A DNA stretch of 64,000 nucleotides from MA-ANB-1 sp965216445. GTDB lineage: Bacteria; Actinomycetota; Acidimicrobiia; Spongiisociales; ZC4RG35. The stretch covers positions 2,232,001-2,296,000 of the forward strand of contig OZ244166.1 of the NCBI GenBank assembly GCA_965216445.1, written 5' to 3'. A program made the translations under genes and the position numbers. Of the stretch, positions 16,749 through 24,449 are shown one piece after another. The notes beneath the pieces were generated by a model, which was not told where the DNA came from, ran no database searches, and worked only from the letters and a program-made list of their open reading frames with translations. Numbering within the stretch: position 1 is the first letter of the stretch; each line of letters begins with the position of its first letter.

Positions 16749-17408
16749 CTAGTTCTTCTGGATGTCGTCGAAGCCCAACTCGACCGGGGTATCCCGACCG
16801 AAGATGTTGACCAGCACGACCACCTTCTGTTGGTCGATGTTGATCTCTTCGATGGTTCCGTTGAAATCGGCGAAGGGGCCGGTGACAACCCGCACCTGTT
16901 CGCCAATCTCCCAATCGGGCTTGAACCGTGGCTTCGCCTTGTCGACCTCTTCTTGGACTCCGAGGAACCGCTCCACTTCCCGTCGGGACAGCGGGGTCGG
17001 CTTCTGGGCGTTCCCGGCGACAAACCCGGTCACTCCGGGCGTGTTGCGAACCGCGTACCAGGAGTCATCATCGAGCGACATGCGCACGAGAATGTATCCC
17101 GGAAAAACCTTCTTGTTGACAGTGACTTTCTTGCCATTCTTGATCTCGACGACGTCTTCCATCGGGATGTGGACTTCGAAGATCCTGTCTTCCATGTGCA
17201 TCGACTGGATGCGAGATTCGAGGTTGACCTTGACCTTGTTCTCGTACCCCGAGTATGAGTGAATGACGTACCAATCACCGGGTAGGTCGTAGGGGCTTAC
17301 CGGACGTTCGACCTCGACCTCAACGGCCTCCTCGACCGCTTCGGTTGCTTCCTCAACAACCTCTTCTTCGACGACGGTCTCGTCTGCGACTTCGACTGTC
17401 TCGGCCAT
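16749..17408 (-). CDS. nusG: transcription termination/antitermination protein NusG
   Basis: 219 residues. A highly acidic N-terminal extension of about 40 residues (rich in Glu/Val) precedes the NGN domain (DWYVIHSYSGYENKVKVNLE...GYILVRMSLDDDSWYAVRNTPGVTGFVG-type) and a C-terminal KOW domain (IGEQVRVVTGPFADFNGTIEEI...VNIFGRDTPVELGFDDIQKN). Such acidic extensions are usual in actinobacterial NusG. NusG binds RNA polymerase and links it to Rho and the ribosome. Its ATG overlaps the secE stop codon by one base (TAATG). Confidence 0.96.
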   Translation of the reverse strand: MAETVEVADETVVEEEVVEEATEAVEEAVEVEVERPVSPYDLPGDWYVIHSYSGYENKVKVNLESRIQSMHMEDRIFEVHIPMEDVVEIKNGKKVTVNKKVFPGYILVRMSLDDDSWYAVRNTPGVTGFVAGNAQKPTPLSRREVERFLGVQEEVDKAKPRFKPDWEIGEQVRVVTGPFADFNGTIEEINIDQQKVVVLVNIFGRDTPVELGFDDIQKN

Positions 17409-17728
17409 TAGTTTCGTTGCTCCACAAGCCAGAAGACGAACTCTTTCATGAGGACGTCGAGACCAAAGATGACCCCGGTTAGCACCACAGACGTGATCAC
17501 TGTGACCGTGGTGAATGCGATCATCTGCTCACGGGTGGGCCAAGTGACCTTGCGAAGCTCCTGACGAACTTCGTGGAGATAGTGGCTGATACGGGCGAAG
17601 AAGGGCTTCTTCTCAGCCTGCTGCCCCGACGTCATAGCCGCAGCCTTTCGCTGCGCCTTGCTGCCGGTATCTTGCTTCTTACTCCGTCGTTCTTCACGTT
17701 CCTGAAGTCGACGCATCTCTCGGTTCAT
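17408..17728 (-). CDS. secE: preprotein translocase subunit SecE
   Basis: Small essential SecYEG subunit. 106 residues: charged N-terminal region (MNREMRRLQEREERRSKKQD), the amphipathic SecE signature (ISHYLHEVRQELRKVTWPTREQMIAFTTVTVI) and a single C-terminal transmembrane helix (VITSVVLTGVIFGLDVLMKEFVFWLV). The conserved KVTWPT motif is intact. It follows tRNA-Trp and overlaps nusG by one base, as in most actinobacteria. Confidence 0.96.
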   Translation of the reverse strand: MNREMRRLQEREERRSKKQDTGSKAQRKAAAMTSGQQAEKKPFFARISHYLHEVRQELRKVTWPTREQMIAFTTVTVITSVVLTGVIFGLDVLMKEFVFWLVEQRN

Positions 17729-17759
17729 TACTACTTATCCTAGGTATTTCTTGGAATTC

Positions 17760-17836
17760 TGGCAGGGGCGGAGGGGATCGAACCCCCAACCTCCGGTTTT
17801 GGAGACCGGCGCTCTACCAGTTCGAGCTACACCCCT
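17760..17836 (-). tRNA. tRNA-Trp (CCA anticodon)
   Basis: 77 bases on the minus strand including an encoded CCA end. The acceptor stem AGGGGTG pairs with CGCCCCT, the anticodon loop is CTCCAAA (anticodon CCA), and the T arm carries GGGGGTTCGATCCCC. Position directly upstream of secE is the typical actinobacterial location. Confidence 0.96.
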
Positions 17837-17951
17837 AAAGGATCGGGATCTGCGGGATGTCTAAGTATAAGGCTATCCGCATGGTGTGGGAATTCCACCG
17901 GGGGAAGAGAGAAATAGAGTTGGAAAACCGGAAAGCGGTCATCCCAGGACT

Positions 17952-19085
17952 TCAACCCGCGCCATTCTCCACGATCGGCACTGGAGAACACTCACGGGGG
18001 GCGTCGAAAGCCACGTCACCTCCGTCGAGGAGATACTGCAACTCGCCGGTCACGGGCTCCTCACGAAGGAGAAGCTGCACGTAGTTCAGGTCAGGCAACT
18101 GGTCCTCGACGATGACATGCCACCCGATAAGGTCATCTGGGTTGTCAGATCCGAGTATCGCCTCGATGTCCGCTCCGAAGGTTGCGGATGGTTCGGGGTA
18201 GACGCTCAGATCGTCAAGAACTTCGGCCGGGAACCCAGGTCCGGCACCGCAAGTCAGAAGCGGCTCGTTTACGTGACAGCGGTCGGCGAGCCGTTGTGCT
18301 GCCGACAGGTCGCCGACCACACAGATAGCTGCTGATAGGGCCTCCTGGTCGGCGTCTTCCGGGAAGGCCATGCTCCAATCTGTTAGACGCTGGTCCGGAT
18401 CTTCTTCGGAGCAATAACCACCCGGGACGCTCACAGCAACGATTACCGAATCTTCGACCCCTGCTATCCGGTTGACGGTCACCGAATCGCCATAAATGTC
18501 GCCTTCGCCGATCACCTCGTCAGTTACGGAGATCTCTCTTATCGCGGCGCAACTGAGTGCGTAGAAGACATCATCGAGGACGAACCCAGCAACACATGAC
18601 CCACCGTCATTGCATTCTGGAACCACCAACTCACCCGGGTTCGGCGGCGACTCGACCTTCGCATCAACGGTGTCGGAATACTCAGTAATCGTGTAACAAG
18701 CTTCGTCGTCGATCGCAGTCGTCGACACGTCGATCTCGATCAGAATTGGGTGGCCGTCAGCAGGGTCGAAGGAAATCTCGGTCCGATCGGCGTTGCGGGA
18801 CCGTGCCGAATCGAACTCGACGATAAGTTCACCAAGCGTCGGTACGGGACCATCGCCCTCCCATTTCAGCATGGCTTCGGCATCCCCGTCGAGTGCTTGA
18901 ACATCACTGACCAGACCGTCCTCGACCGTCACAGCGAAACGTCCGATTAGTGCTCGTTCACCACAGCGAGAGTCCAAAACGAAGGAGTATCGGCTCGGTT
19001 CAGCCCAATCCGACGAGCCCGCAATGACCGACGAACCGCAAGCCGCCACGACCGCCAAAACCAGCAACAGGCCGATACGTTTCAT
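17952..19085 (-). CDS. secreted lipoprotein, DUF6174-like N-terminal part
   Basis: 377 residues starting MKRIGLLLVLAVVAACGSS at the ATG at 19085, a clear lipoprotein signal with lipobox VVAAC. The N-terminal third (YSFVLDSRC...GRFAVTVEDGLVSDVQALDG) resembles the DUF6174 pattern, in which a cysteine precedes a strand with V-x-V-x-x-G. The rest contains many cysteines (for example ECNDGGSCVAG, LTCGAGPGF), pointing to disulfides in an extracytoplasmic domain. Function unknown. Same strand as the following sigma module but separated from it by 74 bases. Confidence 0.75.
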   Translation of the reverse strand: MKRIGLLLVLAVVAACGSSVIAGSSDWAEPSRYSFVLDSRCGERALIGRFAVTVEDGLVSDVQALDGDAEAMLKWEGDGPVPTLGELIVEFDSARSRNADRTEISFDPADGHPILIEIDVSTTAIDDEACYTITEYSDTVDAKVESPPNPGELVVPECNDGGSCVAGFVLDDVFYALSCAAIREISVTDEVIGEGDIYGDSVTVNRIAGVEDSVIVAVSVPGGYCSEEDPDQRLTDWSMAFPEDADQEALSAAICVVGDLSAAQRLADRCHVNEPLLTCGAGPGFPAEVLDDLSVYPEPSATFGADIEAILGSDNPDDLIGWHVIVEDQLPDLNYVQLLLREEPVTGELQYLLDGGDVAFDAPRECSPVPIVENGAG

Positions 19086-19159
19086 CAGACACCTCACAGG
19101 TGATTCTATCGGTGGCGCTGCCATAGATCGCAGATGCTCAGGGCCTGAACCACCGGTTG

Positions 19160-19993
19160 TTATGGAATAGTGGTTGTGGTCGTCGCACCGTTGGGGTCGG
19201 TCGTTGGCGCCGGAGCATCGACTGGAAACGCCACATCGATAGCGGTCGTCTCGGCACCTGCCTCATCTAGTGCAGCGATCTGATAAGTTCCGTCGCCAGG
19301 TAGAGGCAATATCACAACTCCGCTCACCGGGGATTGCCACCCGAGAGGCGCGTCACCCTGTTTCAGCACGACGATTGATGTTCCGTCAGGCACCGTTAGC
19401 CACGCCGCCACGGGCGGAGTGGGACGAGGTGTTTGGAACAGTTCGAATGCTCCCGAGTCTTTACATAGCTGCCACGTGGGCCCTATCCAAAGGCACTTGG
19501 TAGCGACGCCTTCGATTGTCCGGCCGTTCATGAAGATCGACTGGTCGCGGATTTCTCCGATGTAGATGGTCGGGCCATCCCACGCATCCGGATCAGCCAC
19601 TTTGGCCTGTCCGAACTCCAACGGGATCTCATCGCCAAACTCCGAAGTATCGAACTTGGGTAGCGCCGTTGTGGCCCCGTAGTACATGGGCCCCTCGGAG
19701 AAGGCTTCGACCAGCTCGCCTACCGGAATCCGGTCACCGGCCAGAAGCACCGTGTCGCCACTCTGCCCCGGTGGCTGTGTGGCCCCGACTGGGTCTGAGC
19801 TGGGAGCTAGAAGTAGCGAGACACCAAACACTCCGGCGAACACCGCCAGACTGGCAAAAACCAAACCCGTGCGTGCGACGATCACCCGACGGCCGCCTCG
19901 CCGCTTTATCGACTCGATTCCGGCTGGTGACCCCTTCGGCACCGTCGACACGGCGACTTCCAACTCTTGTCTGATCATTTCTTCGACGTTCAT
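19160..19993 (-). CDS. membrane-anchored partner of the adjacent sigma factor (putative anti-sigma)
   Basis: 277 residues from the ATG at 19993 (MNVEEMIRQELEVAVSTVPKG), which overlaps the sigma factor stop by 4 bases. An N-terminal cytoplasmic segment of about 35 residues is followed by one transmembrane helix (GLVFASLAVFAGVFGVSLLL) and an extracytoplasmic domain of unknown family ending in a Thr-rich tail (TTDPNGATTTTTIP). No zinc-finger motif is present. The gene pairing and topology argue for an anti-sigma function; sequence does not prove it. Confidence 0.75.
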   Translation of the reverse strand: MNVEEMIRQELEVAVSTVPKGSPAGIESIKRRGGRRVIVARTGLVFASLAVFAGVFGVSLLLAPSSDPVGATQPPGQSGDTVLLAGDRIPVGELVEAFSEGPMYYGATTALPKFDTSEFGDEIPLEFGQAKVADPDAWDGPTIYIGEIRDQSIFMNGRTIEGVATKCLWIGPTWQLCKDSGAFELFQTPRPTPPVAAWLTVPDGTSIVVLKQGDAPLGWQSPVSGVVILPLPGDGTYQIAALDEAGAETTAIDVAFPVDAPAPTTDPNGATTTTTIP

Positions 19994-20481
19994 TGCACAA
20001 CCTCCTTCAACACTTCGAGACCTCGGTGTAACCGGCTTTTGGCCGTCCCCTCGGGGATTCCAAGCGCACTTGCCACTTCGCTGATCGACCAGTCGAAAAC
20101 GAAACGCAAAACGACAACCTGTCGCTGATGCATCGGCAAACCTAAAACCGCCTCCATCAACTCCGGGTTTGGCGTCCTCATCTCCCAAGTGGGTTCCAGT
20201 GACCCCAAAGACACTTCCCGCCATCGGCGGCGGAGACGATTCCTCGCGTAATTCATGGCGACTCGATAAACCCAACCCACTGGATTGTCATAGGAGCCCA
20301 CCTTCGACCACTTCTGAAAAGCACGAACCATCGCCTCATCCACCGATTCAGCAGCTAATTCGTGGTCTCTCAGCGTTACCGCCAGCGGCCCGTATACCCG
20401 ATCCCAGACCTCGCGGTAGAACACGCGGAAGTCCAAGAGCAACTCCGAATCAGATACAGGCGATTCCACAAGTTCCTTCAT
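19990..20481 (-). CDS. ECF (SigE-like) RNA polymerase sigma factor
   Basis: 163 residues from the ATG at 20481 (MKELVESPVSDSE). Region 2 is FYREVWDRVYGPLAVTLRDHELAAESVDEAMVRAFQKWSKVGSYDNPVGWVYRVAMNYARN; region 4 is LPMHQRQVVVLRFVFDWSISEVASALGIPEGTAKSRLHRGLEVLKE. A candidate ECF promoter ends close to the start codon, so the transcript may be leaderless. Divergently oriented to a second sigma factor gene 121 bases away, so the pair shares one regulatory interval. Confidence 0.9.
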   Translation of the reverse strand: MKELVESPVSDSELLLDFRVFYREVWDRVYGPLAVTLRDHELAAESVDEAMVRAFQKWSKVGSYDNPVGWVYRVAMNYARNRLRRRWREVSLGSLEPTWEMRTPNPELMEAVLGLPMHQRQVVVLRFVFDWSISEVASALGIPEGTAKSRLHRGLEVLKEVVQ

Positions 20482-20488
20482 GTACCAA

Positions 20489-20517
20489 CAAGACACACAG
20501 GTAGCCGAAAAGGTTCC
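20489..20517 (-). promoter_or_regulatory. candidate ECF-type promoter of the sigma gene at 19990-20481
   Basis: Reading the minus strand, GGAACC (20517-20512) is followed after 17 bases by GTCTTG (20494-20489). GGAAC at -35 with GTC at -10 is the classic pattern of ECF sigma promoters. The predicted transcription start would fall within a few bases of the ATG at 20481, consistent with a leaderless, possibly autoregulated gene. Not tested. Confidence 0.5.
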
Positions 20518-20602
20518 ACCCAAACATTGCCCAACCACTCAAGAAATTGGCTTTCGCGTGCAACGCTATGAGTGTCTCCGGCGTTTCACGGGTGGTGGCA
20601 GT

Positions 20603-21067
20603 TTGAGTGATAGGGAAATATATGAGGAACTACGAGGCCCGTTGATTCGTTTTGCATCGTCGCTGGTCGGTCCGGAGGACGCGTCGGATCTGGTGTCTGA
20701 AGTCATGGTTGCGACCCTGCAACAGACGACCTTGTCTTCGTTGGAGAACCCCAAAGCGTATCTGATGCAGGGGGTCTTCAACCGTGCTCGTTCTCAGGGC
20801 CGCAGAAGGGGTCGTGAGAAGGAAGCGGTGAGTCGTATGAGATCCGATGTCGCTCATTCTGTGGAGCCCGCCGACCTCGTGGTGGGTTCAGACGTTGTCG
20901 AAGCGGTGGCGAGTCTTCCTGTTCAACAAAGAGCGGCCGTCTATCTCGTCTACTGGGTCGACATGGATCGCTCCGAAGCGGCGGAGCTTCTCGGGGTCAG
21001 ACCCGCCACCCTCCGGCGGTACCTGTTCTTGGCGAGGACCAAGCTGAGGAAGTGGATCGATGAGTGA
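20603..21067 (+). CDS. ECF (SigE-like) RNA polymerase sigma factor
   Basis: 154 residues. A TTG at 20603 (reading MSDREIYEELRGPLIRFASSLVGPEDASDLVSEVMVATLQ-type start) with GGTGG upstream fits the family better than the ATG at 20480, which would add 41 atypical residues and overlap the divergent gene. Region 2 is as above; region 4 is LPVQQRAAVYLVYWVDMDRSEAAELLGVRPATLRRYLFLARTKLRKWI. Its 3' end overlaps the next gene by 8 bases, so sigma factor and membrane propeller protein form an operon. Closest in style to the sigma factor at 13823. Confidence 0.88.
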   Translation: MSDREIYEELRGPLIRFASSLVGPEDASDLVSEVMVATLQQTTLSSLENPKAYLMQGVFNRARSQGRRRGREKEAVSRMRSDVAHSVEPADLVVGSDVVEAVASLPVQQRAAVYLVYWVDMDRSEAAELLGVRPATLRRYLFLARTKLRKWIDE

Positions 21068-23096
21068 CGTTGGATTCCGTCGAGTCGTTAGAACCGGACT
21101 CGCTCCACTCGTCGACGACGCTCCGGATGGTCCGTCATGGGCCGACTTGACCGCCAGTCCGCTAATCAGCGATGCCGACCGACGAGTGAGGTTTACCCCG
21201 TGGCTGGTGGGTGTGGGATCGGCCGTTCTGGTCTCAATAGTTGTGGGCGTAGCAGCACTTCTGGGTGGCAACAATCCTCCACCCCCTGTTGATAGCACGA
21301 TCCCTCCGAGCGCCGTCGTTGCTTTCCAGCCTCCGATACGAATGGTCGACGGCGAGACTTGGCTAGACCTGACCCTGCTCGACGGGAGTCAGATAACACT
21401 TGCCTACCCCCGGGATCTCGACATTACAAGCCGCGGTGTGGAGGCTTCGGCGGTCGGAGGTGTGGGAGAACCGAACCGACAAATCGAAGTCAGATATGAG
21501 ACTCCGGGGGAATTCATCACTCAGACAGGGGAGTTCAGCGGGCCAGGCGAACTCACCCATACCTACGAGGGACCTGATGGAGGAACTGTCGAAAGATGGG
21601 AGTTCTCCGATATCGCATACCTCGTGTTCGACTTCGACCCGTGGACAGCCACCGTATGGGACACAAAGACCTACGTAAGTGCCAACGCCGAAGGCTGGGC
21701 AGCGAACCTCCACGGCACGGTGAGGCCCGACGGTTTCCTCACGCTGAGCGCCGACTCACCTCTATCACTTGTACCGTCGGGTGTGGATCCTCGGACCGAT
21801 GGGCCCGATATCAGAGTTGAAGGTAGTTCCGGGAGCCTTCTCATCTTCATCAACGACTGCGATCGGATGACCCTCCTCGACGACGAAGCCTACGGCCAGG
21901 ACGTCTTCGCGTTCTGTGACGAACCGACCAACACGCTCTTCTTTGTATCCGGAACCGCCGAGTTCCAACAGAGGGTTCACGAAACATTGCGAGTCAATCC
22001 TGAGGAACTGACGACAACAACGACTGCGGTCTCGCCCACCACGACCACCACGCCGGAAGTTCAGATACCTGAATCAGGGCCTGTTTTCGGCGTGGAAACC
22101 GGTGTTGTGCTATTGCTTGACGACGGTCTGGAAGGCGTTATTGCCGTGGACTTCGACGGACGACGTGCCGCTAGAAGTCTCGTTCAAGGTCAGCGCCCTG
22201 GCGACGAGCCGTTTTCGATGGTGAGAGTGGGGGACAAACTTGTGGTCGGGTGGAGTTCTATATATGCCGTGGATATCGAGACCCGCCAGGGCAACAAGAT
22301 CGGTGATGCGACCATATTCGTGCCCGCGGCTGATCCGGGTCGCGTGTGGATGATCGACTATCCGGGCGGACGGATTGGTAGTGGCCCGAAAACGGTTTGG
22401 CAGGTCACGGCAGAAGGGGAAACCGTCGTCGATCCGACGGTCTTGGATTCCAACCTCCACCCCCTGGTCGGAGTGCCTGGCGGCCTCGCCCTCCAATCAG
22501 GTAACGGGCTCCGCTTGTGGGATCTCGCCACGAACGAAATGGTTTCTCTGGGCGCCGACGGCGCAGGGTTCGCCAAGGATGTAGACGGAACCAACCTGGC
22601 CTGGTGCAGTGGCCAGTGCGACACCCTCTTCCTCACCGACACATCGCAACTAGCAACGATCGAATACGACGCACCGGTCGGGACGGTGTTCCTCGACGCC
22701 AAATTCTCAGACGATGGCCGATACCTCGCCGCCGTCCTAGGCAACGAAGATACCTACCTTGGCGGATCTCTATACCTGCTCAACCTCGAATCCGGGGAGA
22801 TCAAAACGTTCGCCGAGACCGGCCCCGTCAGCCATATCGCGTGGGCGCCGGACAACGACCAGGTCTTTGCCACTGGCCGTTCATACGGAGAAGCCACAAC
22901 CGCAGTCTGGCGTATCCAAATCTCCACCGAACAGATCTCAACAACTGTTCTGCCGGTCGGTGGCGGAATAAGCCCCGTGGTGATCGACAGTACAGATGCC
23001 AACGCTTACTTTGGCGACTCGCCCGGAAGTGCCGAATGCCTTTCGGCGCTCGGCAACCTCGTGATGAGTCTAGAAATCTGCAACTTCGACTTCTAG
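21060..23096 (+). CDS. single-pass membrane protein with extracytoplasmic beta-propeller, partner of the sigma factor
   Basis: 678 residues. A cytoplasmic N-terminus of about 55 residues is followed by a transmembrane helix (WLVGVGSAVLVSIVVGVAALLGG), a globular region, a Thr-rich linker at about 318-338 (TTTTTAVSPTTTTTPE), and a WD40/PD40-like propeller (GRVWMIDYPGG; GGLALQSGNGLRLWDLAT; LYLLNLESGEIKTFAETGPVSHIAWAPDNDQVFATGRS). The topology, with the coupled sigma gene, suggests a sensor that controls the sigma factor. A truncated paralogue lies at 24397-25536, on the far side of cas1. Function inferred only from context. Confidence 0.82.
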   Translation: MSDVGFRRVVRTGLAPLVDDAPDGPSWADLTASPLISDADRRVRFTPWLVGVGSAVLVSIVVGVAALLGGNNPPPPVDSTIPPSAVVAFQPPIRMVDGETWLDLTLLDGSQITLAYPRDLDITSRGVEASAVGGVGEPNRQIEVRYETPGEFITQTGEFSGPGELTHTYEGPDGGTVERWEFSDIAYLVFDFDPWTATVWDTKTYVSANAEGWAANLHGTVRPDGFLTLSADSPLSLVPSGVDPRTDGPDIRVEGSSGSLLIFINDCDRMTLLDDEAYGQDVFAFCDEPTNTLFFVSGTAEFQQRVHETLRVNPEELTTTTTAVSPTTTTTPEVQIPESGPVFGVETGVVLLLDDGLEGVIAVDFDGRRAARSLVQGQRPGDEPFSMVRVGDKLVVGWSSIYAVDIETRQGNKIGDATIFVPAADPGRVWMIDYPGGRIGSGPKTVWQVTAEGETVVDPTVLDSNLHPLVGVPGGLALQSGNGLRLWDLATNEMVSLGADGAGFAKDVDGTNLAWCSGQCDTLFLTDTSQLATIEYDAPVGTVFLDAKFSDDGRYLAAVLGNEDTYLGGSLYLLNLESGEIKTFAETGPVSHIAWAPDNDQVFATGRSYGEATTAVWRIQISTEQISTTVLPVGGGISPVVIDSTDANAYFGDSPGSAECLSALGNLVMSLEICNFDF

Positions 23097-23137
23097 GCCA
23101 CAGCATCGATTTTGGAGTAATTCAGCACCGCCTAAGG

Positions 23138-23162
23138 CTGGACCGTCGATTCGACGGTTCAG
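23138..23162. terminator. hairpin between the propeller gene and convergent cas1
   Basis: CTGGACCGTCGA followed after one base by TCGACGGTTCAG: 12 pairable positions with one G-T pair and a very small loop. It sits in the 78-base gap between two convergent genes; no T-tract. Probable bidirectional terminator. Confidence 0.5.
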
Positions 23163-23174
23163 CAGCAGACGCCC

Positions 23175-24449
23175 CTATTTTGCCAACGCTCGCAGGGCTG
23201 CCCAGTGCCTCGCATGCGGGATTCGGTTTCCTGATCGAATGAACGAGCAATAGCCCGCTGATAGCCCAGTGGCCTCGACTATTGCTTCGATTTTGACGTC
23301 TCTCAAGCTGGGGAGGATCTCTTCCTCAAAAATCCTTGGATCAGGCGTCGTGTTGAACCGGTTCCACTCTGCGACGGCTAGCTGGTGGTCCCGGTTTGTA
23401 GCGCCACGCAACTGAGCGGCAATTCCTCCATGGGCTGGGTCTCTTCCTTGGCTACGCAGTTCGGCTAATCGCTCCAGCCGACCAGCACCACGCTTCTGGT
23501 TGGCACACCTGTCGCACAGTTTTCGCGACTGGAGCGTTGGTTCCCCGCATTCGAGGCAGTGGGTTCGAGGGACGTGCGGCGGCGAGGCCGCCTCACGCAC
23601 GGTCGAGTTGGGTCTGTGGTTGTTTCGTGTGAGATGGGTGTCCTTGTCTTTGCCCTGGGTGAGGATGCGGATCGACTTCTCGATGATTGGAGCAACGAGG
23701 TCGTACCAAGTGTTGACGGTTTGGGCGAGGTGGTGGGTGAGTGGTGGTGTGATCCGGCACACGCCTTTGCGGGTTTCTCTGAAATCGCCTCTCCGGAATA
23801 CGTGTCCATCGATCAGGTCGAGTAGGTAGGTGTCGACGTCCGGGCGGACGGCTTCCATGATGTCGAGGGAGAGGGAGGCTCTTTCTCGTCGGTCGGCGTG
23901 GAGGACTCCGATCCCGGGGTCGAGTCCGGCCGCCGAACATGCGAGGCTGGTTTCAGCTTCGAGCAGGGCGTATAGGTAGTTGAGGAGTGCGTTGGCTGGG
24001 TTCACAGCGCGGCGGCCTCCGGTGCCGAAACGTGACCCTCGGGTTCCGAATGTTTTCCAGTGGTCGGGGATGACCGCTTGGTCTGTTTTGACGAAGGTCA
24101 TGGGGTGGTCGGTCCATGCGTTCCAGTAGGTGCGGGCGGCCTGGGACTCGACCCACCGTAGGGTCTCCAAATCCTCGGCCGATTCAAGGTCGGCGATTCG
24201 TCCTCGTATCTCGGTTGCAGTCCCTTCGGAGAACCGTTCGGCGACCTCAGCCTGTCCTTCGAGTTTCAGTTGGAGAATCCACCGTGTGAGGTTGATACCG
24301 GTGGTGTTGGTTGCGGCGAGGGCTTGGTGGCGTCGGAGTTCGGCTTTGTGGACACCGAGCGCTCCGGTGGTGGCGAGGATGGTTCCGTCTCGAGACCATA
24401 TCTCAGGAGCTGGCGGATATGTTGCCGCAGAGTTCGGCGCGGAAGACAT
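23175..24449 (-). CDS. cas1: solo Cas1-like integrase with C-terminal zinc ribbon and helix-turn-helix, N-terminus lost
   Basis: Cas1 integrases insert DNA into CRISPR arrays or, in casposons, act as transposases. The alpha-helical catalytic domain is well preserved: RWVESQAARTYWNAW with the catalytic Glu, NPANALLNYLYALLEAE, AAGLDPGIGVLHADRR with the catalytic His, and SLDIMEAVRPDVD with the acidic pair, followed by RRGDFRETRKGVCRITPPL. After this come a CxxC...CxxC zinc ribbon (CLECG...CDRC) and a terminal helix-turn-helix (IVEATGLSAGYCSFIRSGN...PHARHW). Recognisable Cas1 sequence begins at SRDGTILATTG (about 24395); the usual N-terminal beta domain of roughly 80 residues is missing and the frame runs into antisense propeller sequence. 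The ATG at 24449 is only the nearest in-frame start. No cas2, other cas gene or CRISPR array was found. It may be a pseudogene. Confidence 0.85.
   Translation of the reverse strand: MSSAPNSAATYPPAPEIWSRDGTILATTGALGVHKAELRRHQALAATNTTGINLTRWILQLKLEGQAEVAERFSEGTATEIRGRIADLESAEDLETLRWVESQAARTYWNAWTDHPMTFVKTDQAVIPDHWKTFGTRGSRFGTGGRRAVNPANALLNYLYALLEAETSLACSAAGLDPGIGVLHADRRERASLSLDIMEAVRPDVDTYLLDLIDGHVFRRGDFRETRKGVCRITPPLTHHLAQTVNTWYDLVAPIIEKSIRILTQGKDKDTHLTRNNHRPNSTVREAASPPHVPRTHCLECGEPTLQSRKLCDRCANQKRGAGRLERLAELRSQGRDPAHGGIAAQLRGATNRDHQLAVAEWNRFNTTPDPRIFEEEILPSLRDVKIEAIVEATGLSAGYCSFIRSGNRIPHARHWAALRALAK

Noticed and set aside
23465..23940. Open frames antisense or out of frame to cas1
   Set aside because: All lie within the cas1 coding region and have biased, repeat-like composition.
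24130..24396. Upstream part of the plus-strand frame leading into the truncated propeller
   Set aside because: This segment is antisense to the conserved Cas1 core and has Arg/Ser-rich non-coding composition; only the part after about 24397 matches propeller sequence.
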